A stretch of 64,000 bases of DNA. Source: Campylorhamphus procurvoides. Lineage: Eukaryota; Chordata; Aves; Passeriformes; Dendrocolaptidae. Under the pieces are notes generated by a model. It worked only from the letters and a program-made list of their open reading frames with translations. It made no database searches and was not told the DNA's origin. The stretch is from positions 913,275-977,274 of the forward strand of contig WBMV01006537.1 of assembly GCA_013396655.1 (NCBI GenBank). Reading direction: 5' to 3'. The translations under genes and the position numbers were made by a program. Shown here one piece after another: positions 12,801 to 24,955 of the stretch (positions are counted from its first letter, which is position 1; each line of letters starts with the position of its first letter).

Positions 12801-13691
12801 ATAGCCACTAAAAGAGTCAAAAAGAGCAAAAACCAGCATGTTCAAATCACATAGGTACTCAATTGAAAATTAGGAATAGTAGCCATGGAATTTAGGCAGA
12901 AAAAAACAATTTTGGTGGTAATGTATTAAGAATGATTTCTAGCTAAAATACATGTTCCAAAACTGAGTCTAAGATATCGTACAACTTCTTTTCTACTGAG
13001 TGTTTCAATCCCTACACTGCTGGTGTGTTCTCTGAGATCCAGTTTCAGTCCTTTTGCTTTGAGTTGTGGCCTTTGTGTGCCAAGTGCAGAGCTGATACAT
13101 TCAGTGTTGGGAAGAACTTGTCTTGTTACCTTTGGGTGTGTGCAGTGCTTGGTGCTGCCTTTTTGTTGTTTTACTGGCAGATTAATTTAAAATCAGAACT
13201 GGCCTAAAGAGGGAGGTTACTGAGTGGTTGCGGGAGTGAATTGCAAGGGAGCCATTTGCTGCAAAGGTTGTAGTTGGAATCCAGGCATGGTGAAGGATAA
13301 ACAGATGCTGTGGGACATTACTCTGATCCGTTTGGTCCACATTGTAATGGATCACTGCACAATCCTGCTGACTGTAATTGGTCTTCCAAAACGAAACTGA
13401 AGTGGGCTCAAAGTTTGTCCTTACTTGTCAGTGAGAGGGGAGAAGGACAGAGTTAGAAAATAAAACAGTGACTTATTTGTACTAAATCAATGCCCATTGT
13501 TAATGTATGTTTATAAAAAATGTATGTTTTAAGGCCAGGTGTCCCCTTCACCAGAATTCACCATTTGTAACTTCTGTCTGATTTTTAATTTTTTTTTATT
13601 TCATTAATTTTGCTTACAGCTGGAGTAAAGTATAAGTTCTATTTGACTGAAAACCTTGTCTTTTGTATTTTTGGTTTTCTAGGAAGGCTGC

Positions 13692-13724
13692 ATGCAAACT
13701 CCATCCTGGTGTTGGAAAGCATAG
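13692..13724 (+). other. Upstream ORF of 10 codons in the leader exon
   Basis: ATG at 13692 reads ten codons and stops at TAG ending 13724. It matters only if 13683-13795 is truly part of the TIAM2 leader, in which case it would be expected to reduce initiation at the main start. Confidence 0.3.
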
Positions 13725-13742
13725 CAACTGGTCACGAAGGCA

Positions 13743-13781
13743 ATGCAGAGCATGCTAACTGCTAACTGTGTCCGTGTTTAA
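13743..13781 (+). other. Upstream ORF of 12 codons in the leader exon
   Basis: ATG at 13743, with a second in-frame ATG nine bases later, reads to TAA ending at 13781. It has the same condition as the preceding upstream ORF: real only if the exon is transcribed and spliced. Confidence 0.3.
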
Positions 13782-13795
13782 GAGTGATCCTACAG

Positions 13796-14816
13796 GTTTG
13801 CTCTTTGTTTTATACAATGCTTTTAATCTAAAAGTGCTAAGGGCTAGAAGTGGGGATGTTAAAACATATGCAGACCCTGGAAGATAAGATTGTGCTTTCA
13901 CAGTGGCTTATTTTGATGAAATTTTAATAAGGTGGCAGTGTATTCTCCTATGAGTGATAGTCTGAGATCCAATGTGTAAAGCAGAATAGTGCCAATGGAA
14001 AAAGTGCACTGATGTTGTTTCTATAAGTTACAAACACTGCAGATTCACTCTGCGTGACAAAAAACCAGAACAATTTTTTTTATTTTGGAGTCCACTTTCT
14101 GTAGGTTTGAAATCTTCAGTCACCTCACTGTGGCAACGTAACTGCTCCAGTGTGTGCCATTCACTGTGAATTCTGTGAAGAGCTGAAGAGCATTTTACTA
14201 AGTGAACTATCAAACTGTGCCATGCTGAATGAACATAATGCAGTTTTGTGCTGTAGTGGAAGATGAGGCTATTTGCTAACCAAGTTATTTTTTGTTTGAG
14301 TTTTGGCATGTTTTTTTTTTCCTTTTTCCTTGATTAACTCAAACACAAAGCTGGGGTTTGCTGAATATTTTATTGAGGCAACATTTGGTTGCACAGAAAT
14401 CAATCAAGCTGAAACTGCAGTGGGCTTTTCTCCTGGCAGAAGGGATTTCTCTGAAAGTACAGTTCACTTTACATCTAAGTTATGATTATCTTGCTGTCTC
14501 CCTTTCATTATGCCATTGTTTTTGGGAGCCAGAGATTTTGTAAGTTATAAAGATGTTGCCAAGTGTGTGGGTGGAGAAAGGTGTTGACATGATTTCAATG
14601 GAGTTAGATTCCAACTTTATAACAGCAGGGTAATGAACCATGAAGAGAATAGGCTTTCCTAGTCTGCCCTTAAAATAAGTTCAACTATGAATTTAACGTT
14701 CTACATGGCTATTTAATGGCTTTTTTTGAAACAATTGTGTCATGCCATTTTTTAAATAGGCGTTTTCCTGTGTAAAGCATAAAAAATGGTCTGTTATTTT
14801 TTGCTCTGTCTTCTAG
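13796..14816 (+). other. TIAM2: Intron before the first coding exon
   Basis: About 1 kb of AT-rich DNA ending in the acceptor TTGCTCTGTCTTCTAG at 14816. I see no coding or structured element in it. Confidence 0.5.
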
Positions 14817-14828
14817 CCATTGTTTCTA

Positions 14829-14849
14829 ATGAAACTCCTATTAATTTAG
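14829..14849 (+). other. Upstream ORF of 6 codons just before the TIAM2 start
   Basis: Inside the first coding exon's leader, ATG at 14829 encodes MKLLLI and stops at TAG 14847-14849, six bases before the main ATG. Its context is weak (C at -3, A at +4), whereas the main ATG has A at -3 and G at +4, so leaky scanning should favour the main start. Confidence 0.55.
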
Positions 14850-14855
14850 TGGAAA

Positions 14856-16052
14856 ATGGGGAATTCAGAAAGCCAGTACAGTCTTCAGGGATCAAAAAAT
14901 CAAGCTGCTGCTACAGTCGGTGCCAAGCAGAAGCCTTGCTCTCTGAAAATCCGCAGCATTCATGCTAAAGACGAAAAGTCTTGCTCTATGCATGGATGGG
15001 GGCATACCAGCAGTGGCTCAAACTACAAATCAAGGTCTCTTGCCAGAAGCTGCCTTTCACACTTCAAGAGTAGTCAGCCTTATTCAGCTAGACTTGGTGA
15101 CACTGTGATGAAGGTCTCCAAGAGCAATGCCCATGCCAAACACAGGACAAATGCCTCAGGGGACTACTGCCAAGGAAATAATGCAATGTTTTTGCCGGAG
15201 AATGGTTTCCACTATATTGGCCTCCAAGCTGGAAGCAATCATGCTGGCTCTCGAGAATGCAATGGCCACATTTTGAATTGCTATGGAAAGAATGAGAATC
15301 TTGTGTCAGCCTCCCCATCAGGGGACAGAAGGAGTCCGAAAGTTCTCATTAAAACACTGGGGAAGCTGGATGGTTGCTTGCGGGTCGAGTTTCACAACAG
15401 CAACAACAGTAAGGTACCGACTGAGGAGTCCAGTGGACCAGTGCAGTTGCTGAGGTATTCACCTGCCTTGGAATCTAAGCCAAATAACCTGCTGGATGTC
15501 AGGAGGAACTCCAGTGCAGACTGTTCTTCAAGCCATCGCCTGTCACCTACTGATTCAAGGCTTCGATCTAGTAAAGGAAGCTCCCTCAGCTCTGAGTCTT
15601 CATGGTATGACTCTCTCTGGGGAAACGCTGGGGATATTAATGAGCTGGATGGTTCATATTTGACCAGGAGCACTCCAGATACAAGCATTCATGCCAGTTT
15701 CCCAGCAAGCGACAACAAAAAGTCCTTCAACCAAAGTTCATCTCTTTCCTCACTCCGAGATCTCTATAAGGATACAAATTTGGAAAGCACTCCTCCACCT
15801 GGGATCAGGCTGTCTGATGAGTATATTGACACTCCTGGTAGCCTGAGCAACCGTGTCTCATTTGCTTCAGACATTGATGTTCCCTCCAGGGTAGAGCAGG
15901 GAAGTCCTGCACGTTACACCTCTTACACACTCCCATGCAGAAAGTCTAAGCCCCTCAGTGAGGATTCATCCAAGAAGGATACATTAAAAAACCGAATGCG
16001 ACGCATCAGTGACTGGACAGGAAGTCTGTCAAGGAAGAAAAGGAAGCTGCAG
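14856..16052 (+). CDS. TIAM2: TIAM2 coding exon 1: N-terminal regulatory region
   Basis: TIAM2 is a Rac1-specific guanine-nucleotide exchange factor that acts at the plasma membrane in neurite growth and cell spreading. This exon encodes residues 1-399. The start is MGNSESQYSLQGSK, matching the TIAM2 N-terminus, with Gly2 and a small residue at position 6 fitting an N-myristoylation signal. The ATG lies in a strong context and follows the acceptor at 14816, leaving 39 nt of leader. The protein here is Ser-rich and probably disordered. Segments conserved with mammals as I recall them include VLIKTLGKLDGCLRVEFHN, SSKGSSLSSESSWYDS and RRISDWTGSLSRKKRK, the last ending in a basic cluster. The donor CAG|GTATGT closes the exon in phase 0 after Gln399. 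Read-through adds about 31 non-conserved codons and then a stop, which I treat as intron. Confidence 0.96.
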
Positions 16053-19000
16053 GTATGTACAAACCCAGCCTTCGTGTCTGAAGGTTGGTTTGTAGATTCC
16101 TCTTATAAGTGTAGTGATTGCATCATGTTTGTCTTTCTTGCAAGATAATTACTTGTAAGTAATTTAAGTCAGATAGTAAATTGTGGAATTCTGAGAAGTA
16201 GTGCATCCCTGGTGCTGTCTGAAATGTCAACAGCGAAAAGCCCAACATGTTTGCATGTGCAAATTTTCCCTTCTTGTTTTTGTCACCTTTTAAGTTAACT
16301 CCAGTCTTTGCAGCTTAATGTCTCAGTGAATTTGCTTTTGAAATAATTGCATTACTTAAAAAGTGACCTGGGAGTTTTTAACCCTTCCTTTTGTTTCAAC
16401 TATGAAAATATAATGATGTATATATATGCTATTAATCACTATGCTGTACTATATTATCTAAAGAGTGTAGAAGGAGCACCAGAAGGAGGACCTTGTAGCT
16501 GTCTTTGCAGATACTCTGTGTCTGTGTTACTGGCTTCACCACTTACTTTGCTTTCACTGTTGCTCTGCCTCTAGCAAGGCAAGCAATTGTATTGACCGGA
16601 GCTGCTGGTTCTGCCTCCACCTCCTCTGAAGACATTACGTGAAGCAACCTCCTCCTTCCTGTGTGTCAGCTTAGTTCACCAGATGGAAAAGCTTGAATTG
16701 CCATCTGGCTCATTGGGAGATGGTAGTGTGAAGAAGGAGATGGGAGGAGGGCAAGAGGGAGAGAAAGGATGTTTCCTTAGAAGAATTTCAGACTAATCCC
16801 ATTAATAGGAGTTTAGGATGCCTCTGGTCAGGAATGAAATTCTCATCTCTAGCTGTAGGCCCCACAATTGGGCTTTAAATACCAGACTATTCCTGGACTC
16901 TGCACAAGAGTTTGCAAGCTGAGATGGAGGGCAGAGACCATTTTTGGTTTGAGGCTTTTTTAATCTTCCCTGGCGTTTCTCCTGTAAGAACAGTGACTGC
17001 GCTTCCCTAAACGAAGGATGCACCCTTTCAGCAACATTGAGGAGGTTCTGGCCACTTCAGGAGTTAGCCGAGATGAAGGGAACACTCACTTCTGCAACTT
17101 AGGCAGCAGCTAAGCTGTAGATCATAATACATGCTTGATGTGAAATGTGGAGCAAACGCTGTCTCCTGTGTTGGAAATTCAGACTGATATTGTGCTTAAC
17201 AGGCATCTGTCATTGCAGTATAAAACTGACAGGCTCTTAGGCTCAGAAATGAGGTCAGAGTAAGGTTTGCTTGTGCGAAGTCTGGGTAGCGGCTACAGAA
17301 CTGGGAAATGAAAATGAGAACCGTTTATTTGTATCACTTCTTTTGTGAGTTGCTGCTTGTGTGTTTTATCAGATGATGTCTTTTCACATTCTTACTCAGC
17401 TGTGAAAGAGAAGGCAGGAAAAACTGGAATCACTGAAGAGTGTCAGCACTGTGTTCCAGGATTTTTTACTGGTTTCAACATCTGTAGCTGTTCTGGATTT
17501 CACTGCCAGGCTTTACATATGATTTCTGCATCCCAGACCTTTGCCGTGTATTACTTAGTTATGACATTTTCAGAATGGTATTTGTGGTGTGCGATTCATA
17601 GCTGTTTTGAATTCACTGTGCAATGAACTGACTTCAGACACAGCAAGGAAGTTTGGCTGGCGAGATTGCATCAAGCTTGAATCAGATTCTGATAGAGGGA
17701 AAACAGCCTTAGCTCTAAAAATGGTGGTTTCTTAGAAAAAGGCATAGGAAATGGTTAGTCATTGATTTTAACCAGCCAAGTATCCAGCGACAGGAAGGAT
17801 AAGAGGGAAGTAGTGAATGCTTTATAATTTTGCAGTTGCTTGTGAGACTTGCTCATTTCCTTTCCATCTTGCATGCTTTGAGTAACCTGCCGTCTCTTCT
17901 GGGAGTTGCCCTGTTGAAGATTGATAATGATTATGCTCTCACTGGGTCCTTTGCCTTAAAAATGCAGAAGTATCATGCATGATTATGATCTGTCATATGG
18001 TTAGTCCCTGTTTGCAACACTGTTCTTCGCAGCAGTTGTAGCCTCTGTGCTTTGCTTTGAACAATGTGTCCCTTCCTCAGTACATTACTGATAACTGATT
18101 GTGAGTCACTTGGGCTGAATGTAGGTGAAAGCTGGAATATTTCCCTATAAGTGGGCCTGAATGCTGGTTCTGGCTGGGTGGATAGGTCCTGCCAGGTACC
18201 CCAGTGGAAACAAATCAGCCAAGCTGCCTGCTTCATGAGGACTCCGAACCAGGAGGCACATGCTTGGGATATTGAAGTCAGACCCTTGATGCTAGAAAGG
18301 CAGTGGAGTTTAATCCTCTTTGTGAACAAATTGCAGCTTAAACATGGATAGACTTTTCCCCATCTTGAAAGCTCTTTCCAAACGCTCTCATTCTGATGCT
18401 TGTTAACTGGCAGAGTAAATGTAGTCCCAGCTAGTTTGTTTTGATGTCAGCGTTGTCTGCTACATTATTCTTCCATATTAATTAATCTGTTATTATTTAT
18501 TTACAGGGAGAAATGATGTCTTTTCTTGGCCTGCATTTGGGGGGCTATGCAGACTCTCCTTGGTCTCCCGTGTGAAGATAGGAAGTCTGTTTCTTTTTCA
18601 TTCTGGCACCCTTCCTCTGCACCTATTTTAAATCATCCATAAACAGATATGGGATATTCCAGAGGAGTCCTTGCTTGTGTCCTGTCCAGTTACTTGGATG
18701 TTTCCTTATGACTTGATCCGATATATGCTAGAATTGGGTTTGCCTTTCTAATAATGGTCTTGCATCAAGACTTGCAGTTCATTCTGTTCCTTGGCCCAGC
18801 TTTTATTGCATGAGGGTGTTGTCCTAAAGTGTTTCCTCAGTGCATCACTAGTACTCTGCTGAAGAGAATGTCATCATTTAGTTCAGTCTGTGCTGAAGTG
18901 GCATGGGAGTGATGTTATATCACAGTACAGTATGTGTGAACTGCAAGGTGTATGTGATGCATGTGAGACCTATGGACAGAATTTAGGCAGATTAGCTGTA

Positions 19001-21707
19001 CAGTCAGATACTGCTAAAGGTGGTAGTGTAAACTCAGTATGCCACTCTGTAACGTGGAAAAAACTAGCAAATGCTGTGTGAAATAAAAATCCAGCCACCA
19101 GAAACAGCTACTGAAGAAATGTTCTTGAGTGAAGTAGAATAGGCTCTTTATAGGAGTCATATCTGAAATTTTGTGACTTTATAAGCCAGAGCCCTTAAGT
19201 GGGGTGTAAAGAGAATTTAAAATAAAAGTACATTGAGTTAAGCTCTTTATTTGACTTGAAAACAGGTTTTAGATTCTCCTTTTAGTTTGGGTCCTAATAA
19301 ATGTAGCAGGCTGCATTGTTTCCTGTGCTCCTCTTCACAGATAATTATTACATGCATCACTTTCTCTAATTGGTATCTTAGCTCCTTTATCTTTTGCATT
19401 ATCTCCGACTCTTCCAGAGTATGTCTCAAACATTGAGAGATCTCCTTAAATACAGCTAAGCAGAAATGATGGTAGTTTTCGTATCATCACTAGATGCAAT
19501 GGAGGGAAAATGAGCAGAAAGTCACCTGGCAGGGAAATCACCAAGAGCAGCAACTTAGGTCAAACCTTTACAGCGGTTACAGATAGTGCTACAGTGACAG
19601 CCTCCCCAGGGACCAACAGAGACTGCCTGTCTCAGTTGGTTTGGTTCTTTAAGAAAAAAATGCAGGTGATGTTGTCATGGTGAAGTGTATATATTAATTT
19701 TCAATCCTTTGTCCATTTACTCTGCTCTGGTACTTCCTCATTTCTACCCTTTCTCTGTGTAGAGAAAACATAGGACGTGGGTAGTGGATGGATAGGTTAG
19801 GTTGTATCCCCCCCTTTCCATGAATGTTTCTTGTTTCAGTGGTGAGTTTTCACGGCAGACACTTTATGTATTGTATTGTGTTGTTTCTCTCACTAGTGCT
19901 TTGGGTCTGAAAGAAATACATATTCTTAATAAGCTGTATGCTAATGTTTGCTAGGGGACACTAGCGCTTCCTTGAGAATAGTCAAACAATTAAAATGCAG
20001 GATTTTGGCACACAAGTACAGTGACAGTAATTAAAACAAGGGTGGAGAAAGCTTTCAGTTTCCCACTGAACTGCAGATGGGCAGCGCAGTTGTATAATCC
20101 ATGTTCTACAGTTGCTTTGTGGCATTAACGCATTACATGCAGGATTATTTCCTGGTTTGACACCCCCTGTGTCGATTTTCTTCTTACCATGTAAAAACAT
20201 CTAAACCATTGATATTTAGGGGAATTTCTCTTGGAGAACACTAATTAACACTCTGCAGTAAGATTTGAGGAAGAGTGCTCATCACCACACAGTGATCCAA
20301 AAAGCCAGACTTGAAGTTCAATGTACTGTAAGGGAATATTCAAACTGACTTCAGTGAGGCCATGGCCAGCAATGTCCTGCTGCTTGAGAAGCAGCTTGTC
20401 TGGCATTGCCTGGGAGGGCATGCAATCTCACTGTTGCTCTTGGCCGGGTGCTGGAGGTCCTGATGCTATCAAAACACAGCACAGCTTTTCTGCTTCAGTT
20501 TTGAAGAGCATCAAGTAAGAAGCAAAGGAACAAAAAAGTAGTTGTTTTCAAAGCTGCTGGTGAGAACAGCTCACAGGAGACTGATGTTTATTTACTTTGT
20601 TCATGTACAGTAGTCTATGAGCAACAAAATGCTTTTAGAAAAGCAGTCTAAACTTGAAAGCATAATAGCTTTATTGTTACTGAGGGTAATAGTTTCACTT
20701 CTTGAATTGTTTATAACCATCTCTTCTTTTCTCTTCCCTCACACTTTTACTGCAAAAGGCAACATGTTTTTTGTGTTTTATGTTTTTAAGTTTTGGTTGC
20801 TTTTAAATAGTATTGGCAATGCTTGAGTTTGGAAGACAATAAATGGCTTCCTAGGATGGATGGTGTGGTTCTCAACAATGAAGTTAGTCCAAGGAGCTCT
20901 GTCTTGGATAATACAAAAAGCCCTGTCCATCACTGGGTCCTGGGAGAATTGGGAACAGTCAGCACCCATTGATGCTTAATGAGATAATCAAGCTCTTAGT
21001 GGGTTTCCAGCAAGTCAGAAAATACACACCTCTGCACTCTGGAGACTGGATTCATGCCAGTCAGCAAGCATGTCTTTCTATTTTTAAATCACATATTCTG
21101 TTAGATTAGATTTCAGTCAATTGATCAATACTAACAAGCTTAAAATATTCTCAACTTCTGACCTCTTTTTTTTGTTGGCTAAGCACAGCTTATATGACAA
21201 ATAGAAAATGGAGATAAAATCAGCTTTGTTCTGCTGAAGCTGAATCTAGCCACCTTGCACAAATAGGATAGCACTAAAGTATTGAAAACCCTTTAATAAT
21301 AAAACACCTCTTGTGACACTGTTCCTGTTTGTACTCAAACAGACATGTAAGTCTGGGTTTCAGATGGAGGATGTAATTTGTCTGCTAGAGTACCTCAGGT
21401 TTCAGCCAACAGAAGCCACAGTAGTTACTAATGAAATTTGAGATCATTCACAGGTGTCAGAGTTATCAAAGTGCTCAGACTCAGTGGTTATGGTCTAGTG
21501 GAGTTCTGCTGAAAAAGTTGTGAATGGTGGCACTGGTGGTGGTAACCAGCTGCTGAGGCAAAGCCTATGATGTAATGGTGAAAAGAGGTGGCCTTTGATG
21601 AAGGAACTGGAAGTGGCTAAACATGAAACAAATTTAAGTGCCAAATGAGGTGTGTCTTTTGATCATAGCTCCAGTGACTGATCACTGATAAATTCCTTTA
21701 TTCACAG
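16053..21707 (+). other. TIAM2: TIAM2 intron 1 (between coding exons 1 and 2)
   Basis: 5.7 kb from GTATGT to a TTTATTCACAG acceptor. No further exon, RNA gene or recognisable repeat was found. Confidence 0.85.
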
Positions 21708-22143
21708 GAGCCAAAGTGCAGAGATGGAAGTGAATACTTAGACAGCAGAACAGACAACTTCACTACAGACACACTGGCACCATCACAGCTCTCCACCTTG
21801 CTGTGGTCACCTGGTTCCAGCCATGTCCTGTCCCAGAGAAGCGAGTCCACCAATGCAGTCAGCAGTGATGCCTTGAGGCAGAACATTTATGAAAACTTCA
21901 TGAGGGAGCTGGAGATGAGCAGGATGAACTTGGAGAATACCGACACCTCCTCAGAAACAGAAGACTCCAGTGGCGAGTCCCTCAGCTCCTTGGAGCAGCT
22001 GGATTTGTTGTATGAGAAAGAGCAAGGAGTAGTGCGCAAAGCAGGTTGGCTGTTCTTCAAACCCTTGGTGACCCTGCAGAAGGAGAAGAAGTTGGAACTG
22101 GTCACACGGCGGAAGTGGAAGCAGTATTGGGTCACACTCAAAG
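21708..22143 (+). CDS. TIAM2: TIAM2 coding exon 2: linker and start of PH1
   Basis: Encodes residues 400-544 and the first base of Gly545. The first part contains the conserved LRQNIYENFMRELEMSR block, followed by an acidic Ser/Glu/Thr-rich linker. The N-terminal PH domain (PHn) starts at about residue 506 with GVVRKAGWLFFKPL, then a basic stretch and RRKWKQYWVTLKG, the strand pattern of a PH domain. PHn, the coiled coil and the Ex segment together form the membrane-targeting PHCCEx module known to bind partners such as CD44, Par3 and JIP2 in the Tiam family. The acceptor is TTATTCACAG|GAG and the donor AAAG|GTAAAC, phase 1. Confidence 0.96.
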
Positions 22144-23753
22144 GTAAACCACCGTGTTGATCCTTTCACTTGGCAGCAGTGGTTCTTTCCATCATGTCTC
22201 AGGAGTCTTTAATGCTTGCTGGCTTCTGTTAGCAGGTTTAGGGGGACCAGAAAATCATAACTACTTTTACAAGATCTACTCACCAGTTAAAGTGAAGCAT
22301 GTGCCTAAGCAGCCCACTGAATTGAGGTGGTGCTCAATTGTCTTTGGTATTGCATGTGCAGTCTTGGGTTTCATACCACAGAGGGAATTAATTAGTCTGA
22401 TTTCCCAATTTGTGTATTCATGCAGAATTGGAGATTTAAAAGATGCTTTTGTATGTTTGAAGGTCAAAGACCTAACTGAACTAAAGCTGAGGAGAATACC
22501 AAAGTTACACGTGTCTTGGAGGGAGTCAAAATTTAGGGGTCAGAAGTCAGTGGTGCCCAATTCCTGTCACAGACACACCGTTCCTTGGGCTCTTCTATGA
22601 AGTTTACTTAAAGATGGGGTAGGTTAATATAAAAATGTAAAAATATTTAGTTCATTTCCATAAGGTGAACTCCAGATTGCCAGAGGTTTTACACAGAACA
22701 GTGTGTGGTTCAGGGCAGAGGAGACTGAAGCAGCTGCAGCAGAAGAAGCCTTGTGGTGCCCAGGGCATACTTGCCATGGACCATTCACAGGGCTTGCCAG
22801 TTTCCCCCCTTTCCCTGAATGGTCTTTCACCTTGCCCAGTCCCTGCAGTACCAACCCCTTCTGGCTTCTGTCATGCCCAGCTTCTCATCTCCCACGGCTG
22901 CTCCTGCTGTGAAACAGCCCCATGGGAAGGGAATCCACTAAAAGGGGTGGCTGCAGGTGTGATTGTTGTGCTCAACACTGCTCTCTCCATGTACATTGAT
23001 GGCTCAGAGGGTGCTGCAAGAAGTGTTTGGGTGTCAGGAAGTGTGAGAAGGAAAATAATGTCTGTTGTGGGTAGGGTGAGTTCATAGGCTTTTTTTTGAA
23101 TTCCATCCAAAGGATTTGCCTTTCAGTAAATATAATGCTAAGTTAATGACTAAGGAAATGATCAAACTTAATAATTTCCTAGCATTTATGGGGCTAGAGG
23201 AGAGAGAATAACAACTTTCCCACAGGTTGCCCTTTTCAAAATTCTGCATGGGTGTAGACCTGAGGAAAAATGAACAGCAAACAGCAAGTGCTGCTAATGT
23301 TGTCCTTGACAGTGCTGATTTAAAAGAAGCAAATTTGCTTAGAATGAGGCAATTCTGCCTAGTAATTCAGAGACTTGTTATCAAGGGATCAAAATGTAGG
23401 CAGCCAGAACAGTTTAAATCACCTACCCTGATCATCGGCATGATTCATGCTTGCAAGAAGTGTATACAAAGGGAAAAACAGTATCTGAATTCCACCCTCT
23501 TATTGTGTGTTACCGAATATGAATATGAATTTGATCTGCCTCTTCTAAAATTCAGTTAGTTTCTAAACAATTATATCAAAACTCTAAGCTGAAGTAGATT
23601 ATATACTAGTAGTTCATGTATTTCTGGGACAGTAAGGCACTGGCAAAGAAATATTGGTAGGTGCTTCCTGTTCATTTTTTTGCTATAAAGTTGTCTTATT
23701 TGTGACCTTGAAAAAGTTGCATTTCTTCTTGCTACCCAAGTTTCTGCAACTTT

Positions 23754-23808
23754 GTAAAAAGCGTTATTAACTTCTAACATTATAAGTGTTAGATCCAACG
23801 CTTTTTAC
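23754..23808. repeat. Two-stem hairpin with perfect 12-bp outer stem
   Basis: GTAAAAAGCGTT at 23754-23765 pairs perfectly with 23797-23808. Inside it, CTAACA at 23774-23779 pairs perfectly with TGTTAG at 23787-23792 around a 7-nt loop. The unpaired sides are 8 and 4 nt. The fold is compact enough for a small RNA hairpin, but the stems are shorter than usual for a microRNA precursor. Confidence 0.55.
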
Positions 23809-24810
23809 TTCGATGGTTGATACAGCTGCATTCATGGTGCAGAGTCTCTCCCACTTTGTTAGCTGTATTAAATATGCATTCCTTATTTCCTTGGTCTCTT
23901 ACCTTTATTGTCTTGTGGAGACCTCTGATGCCAAAATAAACTTGCCTGTCTGTATATTAAGGCGTAGTTCTGTTATTGTAATATGCTGTATCAAGATCAA
24001 GGCACTTGTTTTGGTTCTCCTTATACAGGGTTTTGAATAACTCTGTGTTTAGTTTGTTCTTGAAGTTTAAATAGCCAAGATATTTTAAAGTGTAACTTAA
24101 AATAGCTACATATGCAAATGGCGAACAGCAGGTTTCTTTCCACTCTGTTGAGATGTGTTTAATTATAAATATGCAGAAGGCTTATAGCCATCTGGTTACC
24201 TGCCAGACTTCAAAGTATACATGTTCTGAGGCCTCTGCTCTCCTCTGAGGGCCGCCAAGACCTGAGCTTGAATAGTAACCCTGTACCAAGAAGAACTCTC
24301 TTTTCCATCCCTTCTGTGTAATTAGTTTATTTTAACAAGGCAAATTGCTTTCCCATTTCCCTCACCCTTCAGTTCAAGTTTTGATTAAAATACTTGGACA
24401 ATAATCAGTCCTAGTGGGTCTGACAGAACTTATGAAGGTAGCTGCTTCCAGGGATCACTTCCCTTGATCTGAAGATATACCTGGGGTGCCATGCACCTGA
24501 GCATACATGCATACCTTTCAAAATTTTTTATTCATGTGTGCATAAACTGTCAGGATAAAATACTGCTTATCTTTAGCTGTAGCAAGTAGAGGAAATATGG
24601 GAGTTTAAAATAGAATTTAATACATACTTTCCTAAAATGCAGAAGTGGAAGTGGTTATACATTCCTGCTGCTGCTGAATAAGAGGCGACTTGGTTTTGTT
24701 GGCTTAGTTTGCCCTGTTATGTTCAAATGATTACAGATCATGCCTGATATGTAGAGTGTAACAAACCATATCCTTCTTTCAATGAAAAGCCATTACCCAA
24801 AAGACACAGC

Positions 24811-24881
24811 TGCACTGGCCAGGAATTGAACCCAGGCCTCATGCATGGCAGGCAAGAATTCTACCACTGAACTGCTGATGC
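24811..24881 (-). pseudogene. tRNA-Gly(GCC)-like pseudogene
   Basis: Read on the - strand, these 71 nt follow vertebrate tRNA-Gly-GCC from end to end: GTTCAGTGGTAGAATTCT is intact, the anticodon loop CTGCCAT keeps GCC, and the T-loop TTCAATT is present. Against the functional gene as I remember it, most differences are CpG to TpG or CpA changes, the signature of methylated, unselected DNA. The acceptor stem has two mismatched pairs and the anticodon stem one. No CCA is encoded. It is therefore probably a dead copy, either an old gene or a tRNA-derived retrosequence, although weak RNA polymerase III activity from its intact A box cannot be excluded. Confidence 0.8.
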
Positions 24882-24885
24882 TAAT

Positions 24886-24955
24886 GTATTGTATTTTAGT
24901 AATAATAGTAATTGTATTTTATAATAATAATAATGTAATAATTGTATTTTTGTAA
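24886..24955. repeat. AT-rich simple repeat (TAATAATA / TTGTATTTT)
   Basis: Short repeats of TGTATTTT and ATAATAATAATAAT lie directly beside the tRNA-like copy. On the - strand this tract is upstream of the tRNA-like sequence, so it is not a retroposition A-tail in the expected position. Confidence 0.6.

Larger units (their letters stand above)
5154..13682 (+). other. TIAM2: Probable first 5'UTR intron of TIAM2
   Basis: About 8.5 kb with no recognisable coding exon. It contains a short hairpin at 6467-6492, a G/T low-complexity tract at 7456-7537 and a CR1 LINE tail at 9588-9876. It is an intron only if the donor at 5153 really joins the exon at 13683. Confidence 0.35.
13683..13795 (+). other. 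TIAM2: Probable TIAM2 5'UTR exon
   Basis: A 113-nt block is bounded by an acceptor with a T-rich tract (TTTTGGTTTTCTAG) at 13682 and a donor CTACAG|GTTTGC at 13795/13796. It lies about 1 kb upstream of the first coding exon. The donor is weaker than consensus after GT. The block has stops in all useful frames and carries two short upstream ORFs, so it could only be leader sequence. This is inferred from splice-site shape and position alone. Confidence 0.4.

Noticed and set aside
16053..16148. Extension of the TIAM2 exon 1 frame by about 31 codons
   Set aside because: It follows a strong CAG|GTATGT donor, and the next exon continues the TIAM2 sequence in phase, so this is intron read-through.
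24811..24881. A functional nuclear tRNA-Gly gene
   Set aside because: Two acceptor-stem mismatches, an anticodon-stem mismatch and a CpG-decay pattern argue for a pseudogene.
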